A DNA stretch of 9,725 nt from Deltaproteobacteria bacterium (GTDB lineage: Bacteria > Desulfobacterota > UBA8473). This document shows positions 1 through 6,186 of this stretch, in pieces (positions within the stretch are counted from its first letter, which is position 1; the number at the start of each line of letters is the position of its first letter). Where the stretch lies: contig DAOWME010000101.1 of assembly GCA_030643245.1 (NCBI GenBank), positions 1 to 9,725 of the forward strand, given 5' to 3'. The notes below the pieces were generated by a model, which saw only the letters and a list, made by a program, of their open reading frames with translations, made no database searches and was not told the origin of the DNA. The position numbers and the translations under genes are program-made.

Positions 1-1
1 G

Positions 2-313
2 GGGGGGTGCATCATCAGCGGTGGCAGGGTGCAGAGTTCTATCCTCTCACCCCAGGTTCGGGTCAACAGTTACTCTGATGTGGAGGAGTCAGTGTTGATG
101 GAAGATGTGGAGGTGGAGAGATATTGCAGGATCAAGAGGGCCATCACAGACAAAGGGGTAAAGATACCTCCCGGAACCGAGATCGGGTACGACCTGGAAG
201 AAGACAAGGAGCGCTTCTTTATGACAAGTTCAGGGGTAATGGTTATCGCCAAAAAAAAAGACCCGGAGGCAGCAAAGGAGTACCTATTATGGTTCTCCTC
301 AAAGAGTGGCTGA
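2..313 (+). CDS. glgC: Glucose-1-phosphate adenylyltransferase, C-terminal part (5' truncated by window)
   Basis: GlgC makes ADP-glucose and pyrophosphate from ATP and glucose-1-phosphate, the committed step of bacterial glycogen synthesis. Only the last 103 codons are present, and the frame is open from base 2. They begin in the left-handed beta-helix domain with the family-typical GCIISGG followed by SILSP and VRVNSYSDVEESVL. The repeat DKGVKIPPGTEIGYD and a final strand reading SGVMVIAKKK follow. The nucleotide-binding and catalytic N-terminal domain lies outside the window. The protein continues about 17 residues past the point where many GlgC proteins end, giving a slightly long, charged tail. 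A run of nine A (251-259) sits just before this tail and is a place where a sequencing or slippage error would change the C-terminus. It is followed by a 197-nt gap and then a synthase-like gene on the same strand, consistent with a glycogen operon. Family assignment is firm. Confidence 0.93.
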   Translation, partial: GGCIISGGRVQSSILSPQVRVNSYSDVEESVLMEDVEVERYCRIKRAITDKGVKIPPGTEIGYDLEEDKERFFMTSSGVMVIAKKKDPEAAKEYLLWFSSKSG

Positions 314-510
314 CTACATGTTAGCGACTTAGATTGGGGAGATGCTCGCCCATCTGATGAGAATAGAATACTTTATTGAAATTATTAGAATCACAAATTA
401 TGTGCCGTGAATCCAGAATATTATCAGTATCATATGACTTCTGGATGCCGGATCAAGTCCGGCATGACGAGAGAACTTTAGACTCTCAAGTCAAAAAAAG
501 GAATACGAAG
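314..510. other. Intergenic region between glgC and the GT4 gene
   Basis: This 197-nt gap is the longest on the plus strand of the main gene run. It holds the palindromic repeat annotated separately (411-470), a weak 5-bp hairpin (AGATG 340-344 with CATCT 351-355) without a T-tract, and AT-rich sequence around 356-400. The downstream reading frame is open back to 376, but that upstream part translates the palindromic repeat and is not protein-like. I see no convincing promoter, RNA gene or additional coding sequence. Confidence 0.6.
411..470. repeat. Intergenic palindromic repeat (REP-like), two adjacent inverted repeats
   Basis: The core is a perfect 8-bp stem, ATGCCGGA (445-452) and TCCGGCAT (458-465), around the loop TCAAG. 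Directly upstream, ATCCAGAA (411-418) is the perfect inverted complement of TTCTGGAT (439-446), so a second stem abuts or competes with the first, sharing 445-446. TCATATGA (430-437) in its loop is itself a palindrome. From general knowledge, the core TTCTGGATGCCGG-loop-CCGGCATGACG is a dispersed intergenic repeat in many proteobacterial genomes, and it is often mistranslated as WMPDQVRHDE-like peptides, which is exactly what the open frame here gives. No T-tract follows, so it is not a standard intrinsic terminator. It might stabilise or attenuate transcripts between glgC and the next gene; that is inference. Only one copy was noticed in this window. Confidence 0.8.
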
Positions 511-1668
511 ATGAAAATCGCCATGTTTTCTTGGGAAACATTGCACTCCATTTGCGTAGGGGGTATCGCGCCGGTGGTGACCGAACTGGCAGCGGCCCTG
601 GAAAGGAAGGGACACGAGATACATGTCTTCACCCGCATGGGGCACGGTCAGCAGTGGTATGAACTCGTTGAAGGAGTCCGCTACCATCGTTGCCCTCATA
701 GGGTTAGCCCCGATTTCTTCGAGGAGGTGAATGACATGTGCCGCTCCTTTGTCCACCATTTCTTCGAAACAGAGAACCATATTGGCGGGTTTGACATTAT
801 TCACGCTAACGATTGGTTAACGACTAATGTCATTGACTGGATAAAACAATGCAGCGATAAGAAGGCTATCTTCACTTTTCATTCCACAGAGTACGGGAGG
901 TGTGGCAACAACTTCCGGGATGGGGCCTCGGCCCTGGTCAGGGATTATGAACGACAGGGAAGTTACGTTGCGGATAGAATTACAGCGGTATCGAATAATT
1001 TAAAAAATGAAATCGAATGGATATATAATATACCTGAATGGAAAACAGAGGTAATCTATAATGGGATCAGTATTCATAACTTTGATGGCTGGATTGATCC
1101 AGGGGAGATTAAAGGAAGATACGGCATAGGGCCGTTAGACCCTGTGGTGCTTTTTGTGGGCAGGATGACCTATCAGAAAGGACCTGACCTCTTGGTGGAC
1201 ACCATACCTTTTATATTAAGAAATTATCCTCATACCAAATTTGTCTTCATCGGTGATGGAGATATGAGGTGGAGCATAGAAGGGAGGGCCCATGCCCTTG
1301 GGGTTTTCCATGCTACAAGATTTCTGGGGTATCGATCAGGACAGGAATTGACAGACATGTTTAAGGCATCGGAGGTGGTGTGTATCCCCAGCAGAAATGA
1401 GCCCTTCGGGGTGGTGGTTCTCGAGGCCTGGAGCGCAGGAAAACCTGTGGTTGCCACTCAGAATGGAGGGCCAAACGAGTTTGTCTGGCATGAGGTCAAT
1501 GGTCTCAAGGTCTACGATAAGCCTGAGAGCATCGCATGGGGCATAGGCACACTTTTTGCCAACTTTGAGAGGGCAAGAGAGATAGGAAGGAATGGCAGAA
1601 AAACCGTTGAGACAGCCTTTTCCTGGGATAGTATAGCGGATCAGATGTTGGAAGTCTATAATTTTTAA
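511..1668 (+). CDS. GT4 glycosyltransferase, glycogen synthase-like
   Basis: This 385-residue GT-B glycosyltransferase resembles the GT4 glycogen synthases. It probably transfers glucose from an NDP-glucose, likely ADP-glucose given the context, to an alpha-glucan or small acceptor in the cytoplasm. The N-terminal half opens with MKIAMFSWE and a glycine-containing acceptor loop (VGGIAPVVTELA, from residue 16). The C-terminal half has the donor-site FVGRMTYQKG, with R218 and K223 as expected phosphate-contacting residues, and the retaining GT4 signature E297-x7-E305 in NEPFGVVVLEAWSAG. ATG 511 is chosen because AAAAGGAA lies about 7 nt upstream and the protein begins at the family's first beta strand. 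An in-frame start at 376 would only translate the palindromic repeat. GH57 follows after 33 nt, suggesting co-transcription. GT4 relatives include the Corynebacterium GlgA type, mycobacterial maltose-1-phosphate synthase (GlgM) and mannosylglucosyl-3-phosphoglycerate synthase, so the product is not settled by sequence alone. Confidence 0.85.
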   Translation: MKIAMFSWETLHSICVGGIAPVVTELAAALERKGHEIHVFTRMGHGQQWYELVEGVRYHRCPHRVSPDFFEEVNDMCRSFVHHFFETENHIGGFDIIHANDWLTTNVIDWIKQCSDKKAIFTFHSTEYGRCGNNFRDGASALVRDYERQGSYVADRITAVSNNLKNEIEWIYNIPEWKTEVIYNGISIHNFDGWIDPGEIKGRYGIGPLDPVVLFVGRMTYQKGPDLLVDTIPFILRNYPHTKFVFIGDGDMRWSIEGRAHALGVFHATRFLGYRSGQELTDMFKASEVVCIPSRNEPFGVVVLEAWSAGKPVVATQNGGPNEFVWHEVNGLKVYDKPESIAWGIGTLFANFERAREIGRNGRKTVETAFSWDSIADQMLEVYNF

Positions 1669-1701
1669 AGGTTCGAGGTCCTTCACTGGTAAGGGGGTAA
1701 A

Positions 1702-2895
1702 ATGGAAGAAAGAATATATCACGGCTTGGGGCTCCATATGCACCAGCCACCAGGAAACCTCAAACTCCTCATAGAAACGAACGAGTGGGAGGCAAGGCAG
1801 ATCATTCTCTGTTATGAACGTCCTTTAAAATATGTCCGGGCGTTCCCTGATGTTGCCAGGGTAAACGTGGGTTTTTCGGGGGTACTCCTGGATCAACTTC
1901 AGGATGAGGAAATACAGAAACGATATGCCTCTATTATCGATATCCCTCGCATGCTTGAAGGTTATGCCCGGGAAGAGAATATTGAGTTGATAGGGATGGG
2001 ATACTACCATCCCATCTTTCCTCTCATTCCCAAAGAAGACTGGGAAGCCCAGCTCAAGAGAGGCAGGGAGGAAATGCGAAAGGTATTCGGCAGGGAACCT
2101 ATGGGCTTCTGGCCCCCGGAGATGGCTTTTTGTATGGACTTGATCCCTGCATTGAAGAAGAGTGGTTACGAATATGTGGTTATCGATGGTGTCCACGTAA
2201 GGTCTAAGCGTCCGTCAACTCGTGAGGAGACCCTCTATCAGCCTCATATAGCCGAATATGAGGGTTTTGAAATTATCGTGATTCCTAGGGACAGAGACTT
2301 GAGCAATGCGCAGGAGAGTGGACTGAACCCGGAATGGTTTGCTAATGAGGTGCGATCCAAGACAGCGGGCTGTAAAAAACCGTCTCTGGTTACAACTTGG
2401 TCTGACGGGGAGAATGGGGGCTGGTTCAGGCAAACCCATGAACCTTCAGGCTTCTGGGGTCATTACTTCGCCCCTTATATGGAAAGGTTGACACTCGGGG
2501 AGATCTTCGTGTCCCCTACAAAGATCTCAAATTTCATAGAGAAAAATCCGCCCTGCTCCAAGGTGAGTATACAGGCCGGGGCATGGAACATCGGGACAAG
2601 CGGAGGTTATGACTTTTCCCAATGGGCCGGTTCAGACTCCCAGAAGAGGGCAGTGGAAGATATATGGGAGTTAAGCCGCTACTACCATGAACTGGAAGAA
2701 CGCCTAAAGCAAAGAGAGAGAGAGGGTATACACCTATCCGGGGTAGAGACGGTCCTCGGCTCCGCTCATGAGCATCTCCTCAAATCCGAGACCAGTTGTT
2801 ATCTTTTCTGGGGAGACGCCTGGATTCCCAGGATGTACGAGGTCACCAACAGGGCCAGGGAATTGCTGGGAGAGGTAGATCGGACATTATCATAA
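1702..2895 (+). CDS. Glycoside hydrolase family 57 alpha-glucan enzyme
   Basis: This 397-residue protein is a GH57 retaining enzyme, a family that includes alpha-amylases, 4-alpha-glucanotransferases, amylopullulanases and branching enzymes. Family regions are visible in order: HMHQPPG near the N-terminus (H14, Q15, P16), GMGYYHPIFPLIP around residue 100, GFWPPEMAF with the expected nucleophile E140, and TTWSDGENGGW with the expected acid/base D235. Both catalytic carboxylates are therefore intact. The protein is about the length of a catalytic domain plus a helical C-terminus, shorter than the GH57 branching enzymes (about 520 residues or more). With a GH13 branching enzyme already encoded nearby, an alpha-amylase or glucanotransferase role is more likely, but specificity cannot be read from the motifs. 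No signal peptide is present, so it acts on cytoplasmic glucan. ATG 1702 follows AAGGGGG (1691-1697). The gene lies between two synthase-type genes in an operon-like run. Confidence 0.88.
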   Translation: MEERIYHGLGLHMHQPPGNLKLLIETNEWEARQIILCYERPLKYVRAFPDVARVNVGFSGVLLDQLQDEEIQKRYASIIDIPRMLEGYAREENIELIGMGYYHPIFPLIPKEDWEAQLKRGREEMRKVFGREPMGFWPPEMAFCMDLIPALKKSGYEYVVIDGVHVRSKRPSTREETLYQPHIAEYEGFEIIVIPRDRDLSNAQESGLNPEWFANEVRSKTAGCKKPSLVTTWSDGENGGWFRQTHEPSGFWGHYFAPYMERLTLGEIFVSPTKISNFIEKNPPCSKVSIQAGAWNIGTSGGYDFSQWAGSDSQKRAVEDIWELSRYYHELEERLKQREREGIHLSGVETVLGSAHEHLLKSETSCYLFWGDAWIPRMYEVTNRARELLGEVDRTLS

Positions 2896-3013
2896 TACTC
2901 CTTTAGATTTCCATATATTAAATACCCCCCCCTAATCCTTAATCGTTGTCGTGGGGAACGGTCATTAACGAGACCCATAGGCATTGAGAAATTCCAAGAG
3001 AGGAAATTTTTAC

Positions 3014-4474
3014 ATGGATATCTTAATGGTTGCAAGTGAGATGGTCCCTTTTGCCAAGACAGGAGGGTTGGCCGATGTGGTCGGTCAATTACCAAAAGAG
3101 CTTGAGAATCTCGGGCATCATCTCGGGATAGTGCTGCCTTACTATCGAATGGTAAAGGAAGGAGGATTCGAAACAGAACACGTGAATCCTGAGTTTGTAA
3201 CTACGCTCTCAGATAAGGCTGTACAAGGAGAGATTCTCCGAGCAAGCCTTGCAGAGCATATCACCGTATGGCTTATAAAAAATGATCACTACTACGACCG
3301 TGACGGGTTGTATGGATCCGAGAAGGGAGATTATGAAGATAATGCGGAAAGGTTTACATTCTTTTGCAGGGCAACTCTGGAATTGATCAAGACAATGGGA
3401 CTCAAACCTGATATTATCCACTGCCACGATTGGCAAGCGGGGTTAATCCCTGTCTACCTGAAAACCCTCCTAAAAAGGGATCCTTCTTTTGCCACAGTAA
3501 GAACCGTCTTCACTATTCACAATCTTGCCTACCAGGGAGTCTTCCCGAAAGCTGATATGCCGTTGACCGGGCTTCCGTGGGAGGCGTTTACCCCTGAGGG
3601 GATAGAATTTTACGGCAAGTTGAACCTACTTAAGGGGGGGATAGTCTATGCGGATGCCGTAACCACAGTGAGCAGAACATACTCCCAAGAGATCCAGACC
3701 AAGGAATTCGGATGTGGGTTGGAAGGGGTTGTGCAGTCCAGGAAAGAGGATCTGTATGGCATACTCAATGGCGCGGATTACACAGAGTGGGATCCGGAGA
3801 AGGACAGGTTCATCCGCAAGAATTATGGCAAAACGACTTATCTCAGCGGAAAGAAGGACTGCAAAAGGAGTCTGTTGGAAGAATTTGGACTGGAATTGGA
3901 GGAAGATGCTCCTCTTTTCGGCTTGGTATCAAGGCTTGCGCACCAGAAGGGGATTGATCTGGTGGCAGAGGCTGCCGATGAAATCTCTAGATGCGGTGGT
4001 CTGGTAATCCTGGGAAAGGGGGATGAAAAATACGAAAGACTGGCGCTTGAATTGAGAGATAAGTATCACGGCAAGGTGGGGGTAAGGGTCGCCTTTGATG
4101 AACCCCTTGCCCATGAAATCACTGCCGGATCCGATTTTTTTCTGATCCCCTCGCGATACGAACCGTGCGGACTCAATGCGATATATAGCTTGAAATACGG
4201 CACGATCCCCATAGTCAGAGCCACAGGTGGGCTCGATGATATCATAATCCCTTTCGATCCTGAATCCGGAAGCGGAAATGGGTTTAAATTTCACAATCTT
4301 TCCAAAGAGGCAATCTTATCTGCAATAAGGGAGGCGACAAGGGTATACGAAGAAAAGGACCCTCAGAAGAGACTCTTGCAGAGCGCCATGAAGTGTGACT
4401 ATTCCTGGGAAAAGCCTGCAAGGGAGTATGAAAAACTTTATCTCAAGACGCTAAGTGAAGACCGGAGGCTTTAA
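3014..4474 (+). CDS. glgA: Glycogen synthase, ADP-glucose type (GT5)
   Basis: GlgA adds glucose from ADP-glucose to the non-reducing ends of alpha-1,4-glucan. The 486-residue length is typical of bacterial GlgA. The N-terminal FAKTGGLADVVG places the ADP-glucose-binding lysine at K15, as in E. coli. HCHDWQ (136-141) matches the conserved interdomain motif. SRLAHQKG gives R307 and K312, and EPCGLNAIYSLKYG gives the E383/C385 pair followed by the phosphate-binding TGGL loop. All expected catalytic positions are present with near-constant offsets from the E. coli enzyme. ATG 3014 is chosen because AGAGGA (2998-3003) precedes it and the protein then starts at the usual MDILMVASE; an in-frame TTG at 2984 adds ten residues unlike the family. 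The 118-nt gap before it has an 8-C run (2925-2932) but no clear promoter or terminator. Assignment is firm. Confidence 0.96.
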   Translation: MDILMVASEMVPFAKTGGLADVVGQLPKELENLGHHLGIVLPYYRMVKEGGFETEHVNPEFVTTLSDKAVQGEILRASLAEHITVWLIKNDHYYDRDGLYGSEKGDYEDNAERFTFFCRATLELIKTMGLKPDIIHCHDWQAGLIPVYLKTLLKRDPSFATVRTVFTIHNLAYQGVFPKADMPLTGLPWEAFTPEGIEFYGKLNLLKGGIVYADAVTTVSRTYSQEIQTKEFGCGLEGVVQSRKEDLYGILNGADYTEWDPEKDRFIRKNYGKTTYLSGKKDCKRSLLEEFGLELEEDAPLFGLVSRLAHQKGIDLVAEAADEISRCGGLVILGKGDEKYERLALELRDKYHGKVGVRVAFDEPLAHEITAGSDFFLIPSRYEPCGLNAIYSLKYGTIPIVRATGGLDDIIIPFDPESGSGNGFKFHNLSKEAILSAIREATRVYEEKDPQKRLLQSAMKCDYSWEKPAREYEKLYLKTLSEDRRL

Positions 4475-4556
4475 AGACTGAGTTCCTCGCGCAGCTTCTT
4501 CCATGGTCATGCGCCTTGAGGATTTAACAGGTTAGGGACGTGCAAAGGAATGTGTG

Positions 4557-4853
4557 ATGTTAAAGAAGAACTATTCAAAGACCGGGAATTTATGCCGTGT
4601 TACCTTTAGACTACCGCCTGAGGCCAATGCGAAAACAGCCGTTCTCTGTGGTACTTTCAATAATTGGAGCTCTAACGGTAAGGTTATGAAACGCTTGAAA
4701 GATGGGGGCTTCAGTACTACCGTTTCCCTACGTTCACGCCAGTCATATCGCTTCCGCTATCTATTGGAGGGGAAGCGTTGGGAGAACGATTGGCACGCGG
4801 ACTCTTATGTGCCCAATGAACATGGGAGTGAGGACTGTGTTGTTGAGGTGTAA
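4557..4853 (+). CDS. Small stand-alone CBM48 (isoamylase early-set / AMPK-beta-like) glycogen-binding protein
   Basis: This 98-residue protein is essentially one CBM48 beta-sandwich with no catalytic domain. The pattern is recognisable: AVLCGTFNNWS (G32, F34, N35, W37), then KRLKDGGFS, then YRFRYLLEGKRWENDW (W75, W79), then a final ADSYVPNEHG with N87. By analogy with the AMPK beta-subunit glycogen-binding domain, W37, W75 and N87 are candidate sugar contacts; that mapping is from memory of the family. ATG 4557 is preferred over the overlapping GTG 4554 because AAAGGAA (4544-4550) is then 6 nt away. It follows glgA by 82 nt and precedes a small cysteine-rich gene by 31 nt. A reasonable inference is that it binds nascent glucan and tethers or regulates cluster enzymes; no enzyme activity is expected. 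Two non-conserved cysteines (C13, C31) and C94 are present without an obvious metal motif. Confidence 0.85.
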   Translation: MLKKNYSKTGNLCRVTFRLPPEANAKTAVLCGTFNNWSSNGKVMKRLKDGGFSTTVSLRSRQSYRFRYLLEGKRWENDWHADSYVPNEHGSEDCVVEV

Positions 4854-4884
4854 AAGAAAAATAGATATAAAATAGGAAAGAGAG

Positions 4885-5103
4885 ATGAAATGTCCATATT
4901 ATCGGGCTATAGCAACAGAGGATCTCCTGCAAAAGGTCAAGGGGTATTGCGATGGGTATAGTAACGGAAAATTAAGGGTCCCTACCCTATACGAAGAGAC
5001 CAATTTCTGTTCCGCCGGGAACTTCTCGAAGTGTCCGGTTTTTAAAACCAGGGCAAAATGCGAGGGCATGGAAACTATGCCCCCTGGCAATATGGCGGAA
5101 TAG
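4885..5103 (+). CDS. Small cysteine-rich protein of unknown function
   Basis: This 72-residue reading frame has a good ribosome site (AGGA at 4874 within AGGAAAGAGAG) ending right at ATG 4885, and close spacing to neighbours (31 nt after the CBM48 gene, 52 nt before galT). It has five cysteines at C3, C22, C42, C50 and C59, with CPYY at the start, VPTLYEETNFC in the middle and KCPVF before a charged tail. I recognise this C-P...C...Y/L-E-x-x-x-C...C-P layout from small uncharacterised domains in delta-proteobacterial proteins, where the cysteines look suited to binding a metal or Fe-S cluster, but I cannot name a family. No membrane segment or signal peptide is seen. The operon position suggests a link to glycogen metabolism, perhaps redox or metal sensing, but this is only guilt by association. 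It is likely a real gene. Confidence 0.65.
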   Translation: MKCPYYRAIATEDLLQKVKGYCDGYSNGKLRVPTLYEETNFCSAGNFSKCPVFKTRAKCEGMETMPPGNMAE

Positions 5104-5155
5104 AAAATATCTTGAGAATAATGACGGTAAGGGGCGACCTTCCCGAGGTGGCTGG

Positions 5156-6166
5156 ATGTCTGAACTGCGAAAGGACCCTTTGTATGACAGGTGGGTGATC
5201 ATCTCCATGGAGAGGGGGAAAAGGCCCGGATCGCTGGCGCTTAGAAAGGTGCCGGAAACCTGTCCCTTCTGCCCGGGGAATGAAGCTCTTACGCCACCAG
5301 AGATCACTGCTGATCGGGAACCTGGCACGAACCCCAATGAGAGGGGTTGGATGGTGAGGGTATTCCCTAATCGATTCCCTGCTTTGATGGTGGAAGGGGA
5401 CCTGAAAAGGGAAAAGCCGGGACTCTTTGAGAGGATGAGGGGGATAGGAGCCCATGAGGTGGTGGTAGAGACCCCTGAACACAACCTGCCACTCGAAAAA
5501 CTGAGCGAGGACCAGATACAGAGGGTAATGAGGGTATACAGGGACCGGATCGAAGACCTGCACAGGGACATCCGTCTCAAATATGTATTGGTATTCAAGA
5601 ACTGGGGGGATCAAGCAGGCGCCTCACTCGTTCATTCCCACTCTCAGATCATAGCCACCCCTATAATCCCCACAAATCTAAAAGAGGAACTCGATTCCTC
5701 CCTTCGCTATTTCAGATCCCATGGAACCTGTATCTGCTGTGATATAATAAGCCAAGATATGAAATCAGGAGAAAGGATTGTCCATGAAAATCAACACTTC
5801 ATCGCCCGCACTGCTTTTGCCTCTGCCTTTCCCTTTCAGGTAGACATCTTTCCCAAGGCACATAGCTGCAGTTTCACAAACATAAGCGAAGAAGAGATCT
5901 CTTCTTTTGGGCATATACTACAGACCATACTCAAAAAGTTGAACAGGGTGGCGGATACTCCCCCGTACAACTATGTGATCCATACAGCTCCTAACCTCGC
6001 ACCCAGGGAAGAGTTATGGCACACCATAGAGAAGGATTTCCACTGGCACCTGGAGTTGATTCCCAGGCTGACGCGGATCGCTGGTTTCGAATGGGGGACA
6101 GGTTTTTACATCAATCCTGTCTCCCCTGAGGAGGCAGCTCAACAGTTGAGAGAGGCGGTTCCTTGA
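5156..6166 (+). CDS. galT: GalT-family nucleotidyltransferase (UDP-galactose:hexose-1-phosphate uridylyltransferase or ADP-glucose phosphorylase-like)
   Basis: This 336-residue HIT-superfamily enzyme has the two-domain GalT fold. The first metal pair is CPFC (C36, C39). H109 (in ETPEHNLPL) and H160 complete a probable zinc site. The active motif is HSHSQ (160-164) with H162 as the nucleophile that carries the nucleotidyl group; classical E. coli GalT has HPHGQ. The C-terminal half holds a second C-x-C-C motif (TCICC near 198), PPYNYVIHTAP and HWHLELIPRL, then GFEWGTGFYINPVSPEEAA. From memory, these last segments and HSHSQ match Arabidopsis At5g18200, a GalT-like protein later shown to be an ADP-glucose phosphorylase. 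In a glycogen locus with no other Leloir gene visible, activity on ADP-glucose is a serious alternative. ATG 5156 follows GAGGTG (5145-5150). The end is 20 nt from the stop of the convergent GT81 gene. The fold is certain; the substrate is not. Confidence 0.9.
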   Translation: MSELRKDPLYDRWVIISMERGKRPGSLALRKVPETCPFCPGNEALTPPEITADREPGTNPNERGWMVRVFPNRFPALMVEGDLKREKPGLFERMRGIGAHEVVVETPEHNLPLEKLSEDQIQRVMRVYRDRIEDLHRDIRLKYVLVFKNWGDQAGASLVHSHSQIIATPIIPTNLKEELDSSLRYFRSHGTCICCDIISQDMKSGERIVHENQHFIARTAFASAFPFQVDIFPKAHSCSFTNISEEEISSFGHILQTILKKLNRVADTPPYNYVIHTAPNLAPREELWHTIEKDFHWHLELIPRLTRIAGFEWGTGFYINPVSPEEAAQQLREAVP

Positions 6167-6186
6167 GCACTACCTGACCCCCCGGT

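Noticed and set aside
376..404. Possible promoter TTGAAA-17-TATGTG upstream of the GT4 gene
   Set aside because: The -10 box matches only three of six positions and the region is AT-rich, so such matches are expected by chance.
376..510. In-frame N-terminal extension of the GT4 gene starting at 376
   Set aside because: It translates the palindromic repeat (WMPDQVRHDE-like peptide), has no ribosome site, and the family start MKIAMFSWE with a ribosome site is at 511.
2896..3013. Possible terminator or promoter before glgA
   Set aside because: The gap has a C-run and AT-rich stretches but no hairpin with a T-tract and no paired -35/-10 hexamers at proper spacing.
4475..4556. Possible short peptide or remnant gene between glgA and the CBM48 gene, and a GCGCA/TGCGC hairpin
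   Set aside because: Frames are at most about 20 codons without motifs, and the 5-bp stem has a 16-nt loop and no T-tract.
4987..5614. Long minus-strand open frames of 203 and 179 codons opposite the small cysteine gene and galT
   Set aside because: Composition is low-complexity (S/P/R-rich) with no motifs, and they overlap the well-supported galT start; treated as shadows.
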